64,000 nt of DNA from JACKCD01 sp041390905 (GTDB lineage: Bacteria; Chloroflexota; Anaerolineae; Promineifilales; Promineifilaceae): assembly GCA_041390905.1 (NCBI GenBank), contig JAWKPA010000012.1, forward strand, positions 1,302,001-1,366,000, read 5' to 3'. Below, in pieces: positions 1-9,001 of the stretch (its first letter is position 1; each line of letters begins with the position of its first letter). Position numbers and translations under genes: made by a program. Under the pieces are notes generated by a model. The model saw only the letters and a list, made by a program, of their open reading frames with translations, searched no databases and was not told the origin of the DNA.

Positions 1-128
1 CGCACGTAATTATAGTGGGCAGGTTCGTCGGGGGCTTGCCAGGCGGGGGTGTAGGCGGCGTACAGGCTGCCGACAAAGAGGTAGACGAGGAGGATACAGC
101 TTAGGATAAGGCCATCGGTTTGTTTCAT
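1..128 (-). CDS. N-terminus of a GT39/DUF2142-like polytopic membrane protein (partial)
   Basis: The complement of position 128 is an ATG opening a frame that runs off the window edge. The visible 42 residues start MKQTDGLILSC, followed by a hydrophobic membrane segment (about residues 7-26). They then carry the exoplasmic motif PAWQAPDEPAHYNYV. That pattern (tryptophan or phenylalanine, then PDEPAH) is typical just after the first helix of dolichyl-phosphate-mannose-type glycosyltransferases and DUF2142 proteins, whose acidic residue serves catalysis in the GT-C fold. The rest of the protein lies outside, so the exact family cannot be settled. The promoter must lie between 128 and 239, a stretch that also holds an AACGGCCGTT palindrome at 227-236. 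Confidence 0.6.
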   Translation of the reverse strand, partial: MKQTDGLILSCILLVYLFVGSLYAAYTPAWQAPDEPAHYNYV

Positions 129-226
129 GATGGGCTAATTGTATAAAGTTTGCCGGGGTTGGGCGAGGGGCGTAGGGGAGTTGGAGGGTGGGAGCGTGCG
201 GGGAGTAGGGTGTGGGGCGTGGGGAA

Positions 227-236
227 AACGGCCGTT
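227..236. repeat. AACGGCCGTT highly iterated palindrome (first of about 75 copies)
   Basis: This is a perfect 10-bp palindrome, often extended to AAAACGGCCGTTTT or GGAAACGGCCGTTTCC. Further exact copies start near 1475, 1663, 3074, 3162, 3611, 3818, 6727, 8139, 8188, 9555, 9605, 12139, 13865, 15952, 16805, 18231, 18275, 21678 and 22658. More lie through the rest of the window, for example near 31330, 31550, 31790, 33510, 34480, 35130, 36350, 38195, 45440, 45685, 46347, 51057, 51163, 54238, 55037, 56450, 57850, 59930, 60000 and 62230. One exact copy is far less than expected by chance in 64 kb. The copies fall both between genes and in frame within genes, where they encode NGR(F), TAV(S) or KRPF. 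Confidence 0.9.
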
Positions 237-238
237 TT

Positions 239-1375
239 TCACCCACACCCCACATGCGCCAAAAAATTTTCCGGCGTAACCACCGTAAAAGCAGAACCTG
301 GATACGTTTCGAGGAAGGTTTGAGGCGGGCGAACGCGCCGAGGCTGCCATTTATATTCAAATGCAGTCAGTTGCCCCCCGCGTTCCTCCACCAAATCTAC
401 CTCAGCCCCGCTGTAGGTGCGCCAAAAATAGACGCTTGCCAACGCGCCCTGATAGGCCAGCCATTTCCGCCGCTCGGCAACCATGAAATTTTCCCAAAGC
501 TGCCCCACATCCGGCCGTTCAGTTAGGGGGTTCAAATTCTCAATAATCATATTCCGCACCCCCAAATCCCAAAAGAAGATTTTGTCTTGCTTCACCACCT
601 CTTTTCGCAGGTTGCGGCTGAACCCTTTGAGGCGAAAAATGACGTAAGATTGCTCTAGCAAATCAATGTAGCTGGCAACGGTGTCTTTGCTCATCTCCAA
701 CTGCGTGCCAAGTTCGCTGAGTGACACCTCTTGCCCAATTTGAAACGCCAACAGCCGAAGCAAATTGTGGAGCTTGTGGGAGTGGCGGATGTGGCTCATT
801 TCCAGCACGTCTTTGTACAAATAGCTGCTGGTGAGCTGGCGCAAATAATCCTGTTTGTTGCGCTGCCCGGTCAGGGAGAGCAGCTCTGGGTAGCTGCCAT
901 AAACCATGCGCTCCGGGAGCATCGCTTTTAGCTCAAATGGGTTGTGGTGTTGCCCCAGCTCGCAAAGGGCAACCGGGTAGAGGGTGTGAAGCCAAGCGCG
1001 GCCGGCCAGGGATTCCTGAGTGCGGCTGGCTAAGTGGAGCGATGAGGAGCCGGTGACAACGAGGCGCAAAGTGGGCAGGTGGTCGTGCAGTAGCTTGAGG
1101 TTGAGGCCAATTTCTGGAATGCGCTGGGCTTCGTCTATAAATAACAGGTCGTATCCGCCGACCAAATCTTGCAGTTGGCGCAGGTCGCGGCTTGACAGGA
1201 CGTTGACATAGCGCAGTTCGTCGGCGTTGATATAGAGGCTGCGGTAGGGGAGGTGGGGTAAGAGCTGTTTGATGAGCGTGGTTTTTCCCACTTGCCTTGC
1301 GCCAAAGAGCAGGATGATTTTGCTGCCGGTTTGAATGCGTTCGTTGAGTATGGTGGTTATGGCTCGTGTGATCAT
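239..1375 (-). CDS. ATP-binding protein of the AAA_14 / DUF4143 family
   Basis: A 378-residue protein. It has an N-terminal P-loop domain with Walker A GARQVGKTT (residues 25-33) and Walker B LLFIDEAQ (77-84). These are followed by a GSSSLHLA sensor-like segment, a winged-helix-like middle part with SELGTQLEMSKDTVASYI, and a C-terminal DUF4143 region. That region ends in a PD-(D/E)XK-like signature, GAEVDLV then FEYKW. This is the usual order in the widespread AAA_14-DUF4143 ATPases, whose cellular role is not established; they are often thought of as mobile or defence-related. It is monocistronic, starts at an ATG and ends near a palindrome copy. It does not resemble a replication or transposition ATPase closely enough to say more. 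Confidence 0.85.
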   Translation of the reverse strand: MITRAITTILNERIQTGSKIILLFGARQVGKTTLIKQLLPHLPYRSLYINADELRYVNVLSSRDLRQLQDLVGGYDLLFIDEAQRIPEIGLNLKLLHDHLPTLRLVVTGSSSLHLASRTQESLAGRAWLHTLYPVALCELGQHHNPFELKAMLPERMVYGSYPELLSLTGQRNKQDYLRQLTSSYLYKDVLEMSHIRHSHKLHNLLRLLAFQIGQEVSLSELGTQLEMSKDTVASYIDLLEQSYVIFRLKGFSRNLRKEVVKQDKIFFWDLGVRNMIIENLNPLTERPDVGQLWENFMVAERRKWLAYQGALASVYFWRTYSGAEVDLVEERGGQLTAFEYKWQPRRVRPPQTFLETYPGSAFTVVTPENFLAHVGCG

Positions 1376-1570
1376 TGCCCTATTGTACCATTGATTGGCG
1401 GAACAGGCTTAAATTGGGCTAATTGATTGGCGGAATTAGGGCTAATTGGGCTGGGTTTGGGAGGGATGTGGGAAAACGGCCGTTTTTCACTATACTTCTA
1501 TCATCATATGCCCATGCCTGCCGTTTGTTCTGGCGGGCATGAGGCCTGCACCAGTAGAGGGAAGTCGCTT

Positions 1571-3034
1571 ATGAAGTCGTTGCGTTTACTGTTTTGTGTC
1601 ATTTGGTTGTCGCTGGTGGCGGCTTGTGTCACCGGGGAGGCGGATGTGGTGGTGGGGGTGGAAACGGCCGTTAACGTCACCCCACGAGCAACAACCCCCT
1701 TGCCCACCCACACGCCCATCCCGCCCACTTCGCCCCCCACGCTGACCTCCACCCCGGAACCGTCGCCTACGGCTACCCCTGTTTCAGCTACTAACACCCC
1801 GATACCCACGGCAACATTGGTGCCGCAACCCACTCCAACTGCAACTCCAATACTGAAGCCGCCAGTAGGTCGCCTCTATTTTCTTTGGGACTCACAACCG
1901 TTAAATCAGGATAATGTCAGAGATGCAAGCTACCAACTATTTTTGGCAAGATCGCTAGAAAATAGCGGCGAATGGTATATTGAGCCTATGCTAAATGATT
2001 TAATCGGCTTTCCTGACACCGCGCTTTCGCCTGATCAAACCAAATTAGCTCTCACCTACATCATAGATTTTAATGGAGATGGTCATGCGAGCCAAGAGAG
2101 CGTTAATAGGGGGTTTGATGGTTATCTACTTGGTGTTTATGATTTAGTTTCGCAGCATTTCACACCTCTTAACCCTAGCCAGGCAAATCCTTACAATCTT
2201 GACTGGCTTGCTGATAACGAAACTATTATTTTTCGCGTTTCCCAAGATATCCTCACCCATCATATAAGCAACCAGCCTTCGCAGAAACTTATTCCATCCC
2301 CTTCAGACCGAACGCAATTTTTGTCTGTCTCTGCTAACAAACAAGTAGCCATGCTTCGCCTCACTTCAGGCCAAAACCTCTTCATTGATACAAGCACAGG
2401 TGAAATTATCTTCACGACCGAAGGGCTTGAACAAGTTGCCTGGTCACCCAATAATCAGTGGTTAGCTACCGTAAAATCAGAAACAAAGGAGGTCATGTTG
2501 CTCAATGCCCAAACATTTGAAACTTTGCCACTACAAACGCTCAATTCAGTTGAGTGGCTGGCTTGGTCTCCTGATAGCCAAACGCTGGCGGTGATTCAGA
2601 GTAATGATGTGCAGGCAACACTCCAATTTCTAACGGTTGCAGATTTTGCCTTCCAAGAAATCTTAACTGTGCAGGGGAAAATGAATCGGCTGAATCGGTC
2701 AATTGATCCTCAGTTTGGGTTTAGCTGGGCCCCCGACAGTTCTCAGCTTGCCCTCGCTGTTCAGCAAGAAGGGGTGATTAGCCTAACCTTAATTGATCAG
2801 CAGACAAAGGCTTCCCATCCAATCTGGCAATCTGGTGATCACAAAAGGTTGCATAAGTTTACTTGGTCGCCTGACAGCCAGTGGCTTGCTTTTATTGCGG
2901 GGCAAGCGGCATTTTACCATTATGAAGAGGAGGAAGCGGGTCTTTATGTCATTCATAAAAGCGGGGGGGGCTTGCAGCAGGTACAGGGCACAGCTACATC
3001 AGCCGATCCATGGGTTGTTTTTTGGTTGCCGTGA
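1571..3034 (+). CDS. Lipoprotein with Thr/Pro linker and WD40-like beta-propeller
   Basis: I place the start at the ATG at 1571, preceded by AGAGGGAAG and followed by a typical lipoprotein signal (MKSLRLLF...LVAAC, acylated Cys at residue 19). The frame is open further upstream, but there it only reads through palindrome and intergenic DNA. The mature protein of about 470 residues begins with a roughly 60-residue Thr/Pro-rich linker (PTHTPIPPTSPPT and similar). It then has TolB/PD40-like blades with repeated WSPDSQ-type motifs (AWSPNNQWLA, AWSPDSQTLAV, WAPDSSQLAL, WSPDSQWLAF). Such proteins sit on the outer face of the membrane and probably bind a partner or sugar; no enzymatic residues are visible. 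A related propeller lipoprotein is encoded at 24983-26302. Confidence 0.75.
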   Translation: MKSLRLLFCVIWLSLVAACVTGEADVVVGVETAVNVTPRATTPLPTHTPIPPTSPPTLTSTPEPSPTATPVSATNTPIPTATLVPQPTPTATPILKPPVGRLYFLWDSQPLNQDNVRDASYQLFLARSLENSGEWYIEPMLNDLIGFPDTALSPDQTKLALTYIIDFNGDGHASQESVNRGFDGYLLGVYDLVSQHFTPLNPSQANPYNLDWLADNETIIFRVSQDILTHHISNQPSQKLIPSPSDRTQFLSVSANKQVAMLRLTSGQNLFIDTSTGEIIFTTEGLEQVAWSPNNQWLATVKSETKEVMLLNAQTFETLPLQTLNSVEWLAWSPDSQTLAVIQSNDVQATLQFLTVADFAFQEILTVQGKMNRLNRSIDPQFGFSWAPDSSQLALAVQQEGVISLTLIDQQTKASHPIWQSGDHKRLHKFTWSPDSQWLAFIAGQAAFYHYEEEEAGLYVIHKSGGGLQQVQGTATSADPWVVFWLP

Positions 3035-3127
3035 AAGTTGTAAGCGGGGTGTTTTTCATGAGGTGTTGGGAAAAACGGCCGTTTTTCCCCACCATTCCTC
3101 CCGTCGTCCGTCATCCGTCGTCCGTCG

Positions 3128-4090
3128 TCAAAACGACCCGGAAGGCGAGATAACGGGCGGCAACGGCCGTTCCTCCACCACCAACCGAAACACATCCGGC
3201 CGCGCATAATGCCCCACCACATCAAAATCCAGCTTCCCCTGCACCACCTCCGCCAGGTCAAGCGTCGCCGTCAGGATGCCCTCCTGGTTATAAAGCGGCC
3301 CCGCCAGCACCTGCCCCAGCGGCGACACAATCACGCTGCCGCCGCGACACATAATCTCTGGCTGGTCGGCCAGCTCCTCAATCCCCACCAGGTCGGCCGG
3401 GTACATTGACTTGGTGACAAACTGGTTGCACCCCAGCACAAAACAGCGTCCCTCCGTGGCAATGTGGATCATCGTCGCCTGCCACGTGTCGCGGGAGTCG
3501 GCGGTGGGGGCCAGATACAGCTCCACCCCCTTGCCATACATCGCCATCCGCGCCAGCGGCATATAGTTTTCCCAGCAGATGAGGCCGCCGACGGTGCCAA
3601 AGGGGGTGGAAACGGCCGTTAAGGTACTCCCATCCCCCTCGCCCCAAATAAGCCGTTCGGCGGCGGTGGGTTTGAGCTTGCGGTGTTTGCCCAGCAGCGT
3701 GCCGTCTGGCCCAAAGTAGAGCAGCGTGCAATACAGCGTGCCACGGCTATAGGTGCTGTCCCGCTCGATGACCCCAATGGCAAGGTAGGTGTTGGTTTCG
3801 CGGGCGACGGCGGCAAGAACGGCCGTTTCCTTCCCCGGCACATCCATCGCCCCCTCCCAATACCGCTGCCACGTTTGGCGGCCGGCGGGCGTGCGCGACC
3901 CCACCACCATGCCAAAACTCAGCCCACGCGGGTAGCACGGAATAAACGCCTCCGGGAACAGCACCAACTGCGCCCCCAACCCCGCCGCCTCGCGGGTAAG
4001 CTGGCACGCCTTGGCAACAGTCGCCTCACGATCAAACAAAACAGGTGCCGCCTGCACAACGGCGACGGTGACTTTGGGAAATGGGTTCAT
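3128..4090 (-). CDS. Nitrilase (carbon-nitrogen hydrolase superfamily)
   Basis: A 320-residue enzyme of the nitrilase branch, which hydrolyses nitriles to the acid and ammonia. The catalytic triad is visible: Glu47 in LFPEAF, Lys138 in HRKLKPT and Cys172 in LICWENYMPL. The CWENYMP context and the following region separate true nitrilases from amidases and from beta-ureidopropionase. I start it at the ATG at 4090 because the conserved fold begins there (KVTVAVVQAAP). An upstream GTG at 4153 would add 21 residues translated from a GGTAATCAGT-type intergenic repeat. It lies just downstream of the 4146-5015 gene on the same strand. Two AACGGCCGTT copies are read in frame (near 3611 and 3818). The natural substrate cannot be told. 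Confidence 0.85.
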   Translation of the reverse strand: MNPFPKVTVAVVQAAPVLFDREATVAKACQLTREAAGLGAQLVLFPEAFIPCYPRGLSFGMVVGSRTPAGRQTWQRYWEGAMDVPGKETAVLAAVARETNTYLAIGVIERDSTYSRGTLYCTLLYFGPDGTLLGKHRKLKPTAAERLIWGEGDGSTLTAVSTPFGTVGGLICWENYMPLARMAMYGKGVELYLAPTADSRDTWQATMIHIATEGRCFVLGCNQFVTKSMYPADLVGIEELADQPEIMCRGGSVIVSPLGQVLAGPLYNQEGILTATLDLAEVVQGKLDFDVVGHYARPDVFRLVVEERPLPPVISPSGSF

Positions 4091-4145
4091 GGGGTTTGGT
4101 AATTGGTAATCAGTAATTTGGTTGTAATAGCTACTCATCTTTTGC

Positions 4146-5015
4146 TTACTCACGGTTCATCCGATTAAAAGCGTCGGCCATCATCTCACGTAAAATATCC
4201 TTATGTTTAGCTAGGTCGCCTGGCTTAAGCCGCAGCCGGAAATTACTGTGACGAGTATCATAATCCATAACTTCAAGCCCAGCGTTTTCAAGTTTTTCGC
4301 TGGTTTCAACTGAATGAGGCACTTTAATCTCCAAGCGTGCAAATTGTTTCTTTGGTCGAATAGTAACAAAGTTAAAGGCGCGACCATTTTGCACGATACC
4401 AATATAAAATTTGTTGTATTTTAGCTCCAATGATGGATCAAACTGGTGAGCAAACTCCAATACTTGATCCGCCATTTTTACCGTTTTGTTAGTAGCGCGG
4501 CTTTCCCAATATGCTCTGTCGGTTACTTCAAAAGCCTCTTCATCCTCATCTACTAATCCCAACGAGACTTGATCAAGCACTTTTGTAAAATCTAGCCCAA
4601 TATGATTGTCTAGCTTGAGTGCCTTCATTTGGATAGCGATAAGCGGAATGGCTCCATTAAAAAGGCTAATAACGTTAAGAAATCGGCTTGTTATATCTTC
4701 GGCAATAATAACGGCCGTATGTTCATATTGCGGGTATCGTTTCCGTTCAATATCCCAATATTCAATTGTGCGGATAATATGGCTTTCATCCACGCTGCCT
4801 AACTGAATTTCAACCTCATAGCGCCGATTTAGTTCCGCGTCTTGCAGCAGCAAATCAAGTCGCCCAGCACGTGGTTGCTTTCGTTCTCTGTCTCGCAGGA
4901 TGACATCTCCCAACCCCAAAATCGTTGGGTCTTCGGCAATTCGGTCTTGCACCCATGCTTCATTGAACTGAGAATGATTTTTCAGTGAAATTTGTTCAAA
5001 CCTTGTATATTCCAT
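4146..5015 (-). CDS. Predicted PD-(D/E)XK-like nuclease-fold protein, function unknown
   Basis: A 289-residue soluble protein I do not recognise by name. Residues 45-75 read RAGRLDLLLQDAELNRRYEV followed by EIQLG. An Asp followed by an E-x-E/Q pair on the next strand is the pattern of restriction-endonuclease-like folds seen in many standalone proteins of unknown role. The C-terminal half has alternating strands (FYIGIVQNGRAFNFVTIRPK, then FARLEIKVPHS) resembling the DUF5655/DUF4268-type C-terminal domain. Codon use is more AT-rich than in neighbouring genes and only one imperfect palindrome copy is present (near 4710), compatible with acquisition. Its stop lies close upstream of the nitrilase start, so the two could be cotranscribed. 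Confidence 0.6.
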   Translation of the reverse strand: MEYTRFEQISLKNHSQFNEAWVQDRIAEDPTILGLGDVILRDRERKQPRAGRLDLLLQDAELNRRYEVEIQLGSVDESHIIRTIEYWDIERKRYPQYEHTAVIIAEDITSRFLNVISLFNGAIPLIAIQMKALKLDNHIGLDFTKVLDQVSLGLVDEDEEAFEVTDRAYWESRATNKTVKMADQVLEFAHQFDPSLELKYNKFYIGIVQNGRAFNFVTIRPKKQFARLEIKVPHSVETSEKLENAGLEVMDYDTRHSNFRLRLKPGDLAKHKDILREMMADAFNRMNRE

Positions 5016-5096
5016 AATACTCTTGCCAAAAGAACGATTGTAGCCTGTGCAAAAACGAGATTTGTAGCGGATTCACAAATTATTTGGGTAAGAACT

Positions 5097-5181
5097 ATGT
5101 CATTTCGACGAGTCTTCGAGGAGAAATCCCGTTCACTTGGCTGTTGCTAACGGGATTTCTCGGAGGATCTCGAAATGACAT
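5097..5181. repeat. GTCATTTCGA-type intergenic hairpin (family copy 1)
   Basis: An imperfect inverted repeat. The left arm starts ATGTCATTTCGACGAGTC and the right arm ends CTCGAAATGACAT, with an inner GAAATCCCGTT / AACGGGATTTC stem. The same family recurs at 9644-9726 and 27772-27856. It lies between the 4146-5015 gene and ettA. Confidence 0.8.
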
Positions 5182-5244
5182 GATTACTCGTTGATATTGT
5201 TAACTTCCAGGAAAGTGCGGCTACTAACTGATTACCGATTACTC

Positions 5245-6930
5245 CTAATTCCGCCGCAGCTTACGGTACGTAATCCGATGCGGTCGGTCAGCCACCGCGC
5301 CCAGGCGACGGCGGCGGTCTTCTTCGTAATCGTCGTAGTTGCCAATGTGCCACACCGCCTGGCTTTCCCCTTCAAAGGCGAGGATGTGGGTGGCGACGCG
5401 GTTGAGGAACCAGCGATCATGGGAAATAATGACCGCCGACCCGGCAAAACTGTCCAGTGCCTCCTCCAACGCCCGCAGCGTATTCACGTCCAGGTCGTTG
5501 GTTGGCTCATCGAGCAGCAGCAAATTGCCGCCCGACTTCAAAATTTTTGCCAGATGCACCCGGTTGCGCTCCCCACCAGAGAGGTCGCCCACCTTTTTTT
5601 GCTGGTCGCCGCCGCCAAAGTTAAATCGCCCCACATAGGCGCGGGAGTTGACCCGTCGGCCGCCCATGTCCAGCGTTTCCTGCCCGTCGGAAATTTCCTG
5701 CCAAACCGTTTTATTGGGGTCGAGCGTGTCGCGGCTTTGGTCTACGTAGGCCATTTGCACCGTTTCGCCCACGGTCAGCGAGCCGCCATCGGGCGTTTCC
5801 TGCCCCGTAATCATGCGGAACAGCGTCGTCTTGCCCGCCCCGTTGGGGCCGATGATGCCGACGATGCCCCCCGGAGGCAGGTCAAAGCTCAGGTTGTCAT
5901 AGAGCAAATTGTCGCCATACCCCTTGCTCACCCCGTTGGCCTGCACCACAATGTTGCCGAGGCGGAGGCCAGCAGGGATAAAAATTTCCATATCGCTGGC
6001 CGCTTTTTCATTTTGCTCCGCCAGCAATTTGTTGTAGGAAGCAATACGGGCTTTGGATTTGGCGCGTTGGCCTTTGGACGACATGTTGATCCATTCCAAT
6101 TCGCGCTGGAGGGTGCGCTGCCGTGCCGATTCGCTTTTTTCTTCCTTTGCCAGCCGCGCTTCTTTTTGTGCCAGCCAGGAGGAGTAGTTGCCTTTCCAGG
6201 GGATACCGTGGCCGCGATCCAGCTCCAGAATCCACCCCGCCACGTTGTCGAGGAAGTAGCGGTCGTGGGTGACGGCGATAACGGTGCCTTTGTATTGCTG
6301 TAAATGTTTTTCCAGCCAGGCTACCGATTCAGCGTCAAGGTGGTTGGTGGGTTCGTCCAGCAGCAGGATGTCGGGTTCCTTGAGCAGCAGCCGCACCAGG
6401 GCAACGCGCCGCCGCTCGCCGCCGGAGAGGACGGAGATGGGGGTGTCGCCAGGCGGGGTGCGAAGCGCATCCATTGCCAGTTCGAGGCGACTGTCGAGAT
6501 CCCACGCCTGCATGTGGTCGAGTTTGTCTTGTAGGGCGCCCTGTCTGTCGAGCAGGGCATCCATTTCGTCGTCGCTCATTGGCTCGGCAAATTTGGCATT
6601 GATTTCGTCGAATTCGCGCAGCGCGTCTACGATTTCCTGCGCCCCTTCTTCAACGATGTCGCGCACGGTTTTGCTGTTGTCGAGCTGGGGTTCTTGTTCG
6701 AGATAGCCGATGGTGTAGCCGGGGGAAACGGCCGTTTCTCCCACAAAATCCTGATCCACCCCCGCCATAATCCGCAGCAAACTACTCTTACCCGACCCGT
6801 TCAGCCCCAGCACCCCAATTTTGGCACCGTAAAAATAGGAAAGCGAAATATCGCGCAGTACCTGTTTGTTGGGCGGGTAAATTTTGCCCACGCCCATCAT
6901 GGAATAAATTACTTTTTTATCGTCACTCAT
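5245..6930 (-). CDS. ettA: Energy-dependent translational throttle protein EttA (ABC-F)
   Basis: A 561-residue ABC-F ATPase with two nucleotide-binding domains and no membrane part. Walker A motifs are GLNGSGKS (residues 42-49) and GPNGAGKT (about 361). The signatures are LSGGERRRVAL and LSGGERNRVHL, and the Walker B motifs are LLLLDEPTNHLD and LLLLDEPTNDLD. The linker (ELEWINMSSKGQRAKSKAR) and the arm region match EttA rather than Uup or the antibiotic-resistance ABC-Fs. EttA binds the ribosomal E site and gates entry of the ribosome into elongation according to the ADP/ATP ratio. The length is normal for EttA (about 555). One palindrome copy is in frame (6727). It appears monocistronic, with a weak GGTG ribosome-binding site. 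Confidence 0.95.
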   Translation of the reverse strand: MSDDKKVIYSMMGVGKIYPPNKQVLRDISLSYFYGAKIGVLGLNGSGKSSLLRIMAGVDQDFVGETAVSPGYTIGYLEQEPQLDNSKTVRDIVEEGAQEIVDALREFDEINAKFAEPMSDDEMDALLDRQGALQDKLDHMQAWDLDSRLELAMDALRTPPGDTPISVLSGGERRRVALVRLLLKEPDILLLDEPTNHLDAESVAWLEKHLQQYKGTVIAVTHDRYFLDNVAGWILELDRGHGIPWKGNYSSWLAQKEARLAKEEKSESARQRTLQRELEWINMSSKGQRAKSKARIASYNKLLAEQNEKAASDMEIFIPAGLRLGNIVVQANGVSKGYGDNLLYDNLSFDLPPGGIVGIIGPNGAGKTTLFRMITGQETPDGGSLTVGETVQMAYVDQSRDTLDPNKTVWQEISDGQETLDMGGRRVNSRAYVGRFNFGGGDQQKKVGDLSGGERNRVHLAKILKSGGNLLLLDEPTNDLDVNTLRALEEALDSFAGSAVIISHDRWFLNRVATHILAFEGESQAVWHIGNYDDYEEDRRRRLGAVADRPHRITYRKLRRN

Positions 6931-7315
6931 GTTTCACCAGTTAAAGGGTTTGTTTGCGCCAATTATACCCAACATTGCTCTAAAAGATGACGATTATCAC
7001 CACACTAACTGCTTATTGTAACTGGTTCTGCGGCTTTGCTCGCCCCATAATAGCCATAACAAACCGTTTGCAAGCAAGCTAAGGGTTCAAGCAAAAATAA
7101 CTTTGCAGTTCCAGACGTTCAACTTCTCTCAGGAGTTGAACGTCTAAAGCCCAGGTTATTAACGAACGGACTCTAAGGAACGCGGATTGAATAAGCTATG
7201 CCAGAAGAGCTATGCCAGACGTTCAACTTCTTCTGAGACGTTGACCTTCTAAATGGGCAAGTTATTTAATTTCCATTCCTATCTTGCAACAACACATTTA
7301 AGAGGCAGGATTAAA
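6931..7315. other. Intergenic region with two palindromic elements, no gene
   Basis: This stretch separates the divergent ettA and the gene at 7316. It holds the first copy of the 93-bp MITE-like element (7082-7174). At 7215-7250 it also holds a solitary relative of that element's central palindrome (CAGACGTTCAACTTCTTCTG and its partner arm). I see no tRNA and no convincing open frame. Confidence 0.6.
7082..7174 (+). repeat. 93-bp MITE-like element, copy E1
   Basis: It starts AGGGTTCAAGCAAAAATAAC, has a central palindrome (AGACGTTCAACTTCT / AGGAGTTGAACGTCT) and ends AACGAACGGACTC. The trinucleotide TAA flanks it on both sides. Related copies are E2 37116-37209 (inverted), E3 45884-45976 (inverted) and E4 46929-47020 (same orientation). 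Confidence 0.75.
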
Positions 7316-8086
7316 ATGACACCACATCTTTACCTTTCGCTGATTCCTGAAGCCCTTATTGCTTCTATGCTTTCCCCCGAAGAATTTGGCTCTTACTACG
7401 CCGTTGGCCGCCACAAAAAACTGCACGGGCAGGCTGTCTTTGCCGAGGTTGCTCCCGATTTCACCAGCGACTACTTCAATCTGGAAGGTGGCCTTAAGCG
7501 GTGCGTCCCGCATGAGGACGGCAGCCCCAAGCGCAGCGTTTATATCTCCACCTACCGCGTGCTGGAACATATCCCGATGGACGCAATTCAAAAGTTGTAT
7601 TTGGTGACAGCTTATGGCGAAGTGTTGGGGCTGGATCCTGGCACCGACTACCTGGATAACGGGGGTGGGCTGCATATGTATCAAGAACTGGCACCGGTTA
7701 GCCCGCTTATTGTTAGTACGCTTGGTGCTATTGATTTTTATGAATTTGTTATTCAAGACCCTAATAATTTTATTCATCTCCCCGCTGTGTCCTTTGTCGA
7801 ACTGGAATTAGGTGAATTGGCTACTAATCCTGAATATGGCAATCTGCAAGATTTGCCTTATCAATATGTTAACCATTTGCGCGAATGTCTTGTGGGGCTG
7901 GAGGAAAAAACGGTTCAGACTAAAATGGTGAATCGCACGCAATCGCCTGAGTTTTTCTATCGGACGATTAAGGGTGGTTTGTATATTGGCAACAGTGAAA
8001 AGTTGCTTTTCTTTCCGCTGCCCTCGCGTGAAGAGCTGCGCAGTAAATATTACCGCTGGTGGCGTTCGGCTAATGCCATGTCGTAG
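7316..8086 (+). CDS. Conserved hypothetical protein, 256 aa
   Basis: The start at ATG 7316 is supported by GAGGCAGGA at the right distance; the frame is open upstream but has no ribosome-binding site there. The protein is soluble with no signal peptide. It begins MTPHLYLSLIPEALIASMLS and ends in a basic segment, SREELRSKYYRWWRS. I do not recognise the family and see no P-loop, metal-binding or transmembrane pattern. It lies upstream of, and codirectional with, the isochorismatase-like gene at 8258. The 170-bp gap contains two palindromes and a promoter-like -10, so cotranscription is doubtful. It contains no AACGGCCGTT copy. Confidence 0.6.
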   Translation: MTPHLYLSLIPEALIASMLSPEEFGSYYAVGRHKKLHGQAVFAEVAPDFTSDYFNLEGGLKRCVPHEDGSPKRSVYISTYRVLEHIPMDAIQKLYLVTAYGEVLGLDPGTDYLDNGGGLHMYQELAPVSPLIVSTLGAIDFYEFVIQDPNNFIHLPAVSFVELELGELATNPEYGNLQDLPYQYVNHLRECLVGLEEKTVQTKMVNRTQSPEFFYRTIKGGLYIGNSEKLLFFPLPSREELRSKYYRWWRSANAMS

Positions 8087-8232
8087 CCTATGACGGCATT
8101 GCCTGACGGTGTGGGCTGAATGGCTCATGCTGCTGTTTAACGGCCGTTTCCCCATCTCCACGCCAATCAAAACGGTGAGTGAGGGAAAACGGCCGTTTTT
8201 GTTTCCCCCACCATCTCCGAAGTTGCACATGA

Positions 8233-8238
8233 TATAAT
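8233..8238 (+). promoter_or_regulatory. Extended -10 promoter element ahead of the isochorismatase-like gene
   Basis: The sequence TGATATAAT (TG, one base, then the consensus hexamer TATAAT) lies 19 bp before the ATG at 8258. AAAAAGGACA serves as ribosome-binding site. No good -35 is visible, as is usual for extended -10 promoters. The implied leader is very short. Confidence 0.4.
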
Positions 8239-8257
8239 CCTGTAAAAAGGACATCTC

Positions 8258-8914
8258 ATGAATCTAACCCGCGAACTCCCTTTAGACATCACCCAATCAG
8301 CCTTGCTGTTTATTGACGTGCAAAATTTTTCCGCCCACAGGCAGGGCGGCGAATTCCAAGAGTTGACCGAGGCCGAATTTGAGCAAAAGTTTGGCTGGTT
8401 TTTTGACCAATTTGAACAGCGCGTCTTGCCCAATATGCAACGGCTGCAGGCGTGCTGTCGTCAGGCGGGGATTGAGGTGATGTATACGACCATTGAAAGC
8501 CTGACGCTCGATGGCCGTGATCGCAGCCTCGATTACAAAATTACCGGTTTTCATGTCCCCAAAGGGTCATGGGACGGCAAAGTCATTGACACCCTGGCTC
8601 CCATTGGCGACGAGATTGTCTTGCCCAAAACCTCCTCATCTGTCTTTATCTCCACCCATATTGACTACATTTTGCGGAATCTGGGCGTAAAACAGTTGAT
8701 CATTAGCGGTTTGGTGACGGATCAATGTGTTGAGAGTGCCATTCGGGATGCTTGTGATCTAGGCTATCTGGTGACAGAGGTGACAGATGCTTGCCTGACT
8801 TACAGCGAGGTGCGACACCAAAATTCGCTGAGTGCCATTTCTGGCTACTGTCGCCAGGTAACAACTGACATGCTTGTTGCGGAAATTCAGAGCCAGAGTT
8901 TTGGACAGGATTAA
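8258..8914 (+). CDS. Isochorismatase-family cysteine hydrolase
   Basis: A 218-residue alpha/beta hydrolase of the isochorismatase-like superfamily. The catalytic triad is visible as Asp20 (LLFIDVQN), Lys124 (VLPKTSSSVF) and Cys157 (VTDQCVESA), with the expected cis-peptide segment before the Cys. Relatives act as amidohydrolases on small amides (biuret, ureidoacrylate, nicotinamide, N-carbamoylsarcosine). The long N-terminal part and WDGKVIDTL segment suggest the biuret/ureidoacrylate-like group rather than nicotinamidase, but the substrate is not determined. The stop codon falls inside a GGACAGGATTAACAAGATTG segment, a common intergenic repeat-like sequence. Confidence 0.85.
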   Translation: MNLTRELPLDITQSALLFIDVQNFSAHRQGGEFQELTEAEFEQKFGWFFDQFEQRVLPNMQRLQACCRQAGIEVMYTTIESLTLDGRDRSLDYKITGFHVPKGSWDGKVIDTLAPIGDEIVLPKTSSSVFISTHIDYILRNLGVKQLIISGLVTDQCVESAIRDACDLGYLVTEVTDACLTYSEVRHQNSLSAISGYCRQVTTDMLVAEIQSQSFGQD

Positions 8915-9001
8915 CAAGATTGACAGGATTAGGCTTAAGAATCCCGTCAAAAACTTCTTTTGTTCTGGCTTGTTCAGGATATAGACTGGGAAAATAATGT
9001 T

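Noticed and set aside
1427..1570. Upstream start for the propeller lipoprotein
   Set aside because: It would place a palindrome and low-complexity sequence before the lipoprotein signal peptide, which must be N-terminal.
5191..6303. Long rightward open frame opposite ettA
   Set aside because: It is a shadow of the ettA coding strand: it lacks any domain pattern and a ribosome-binding site, and its composition follows the GC pattern of ettA's third codon positions.
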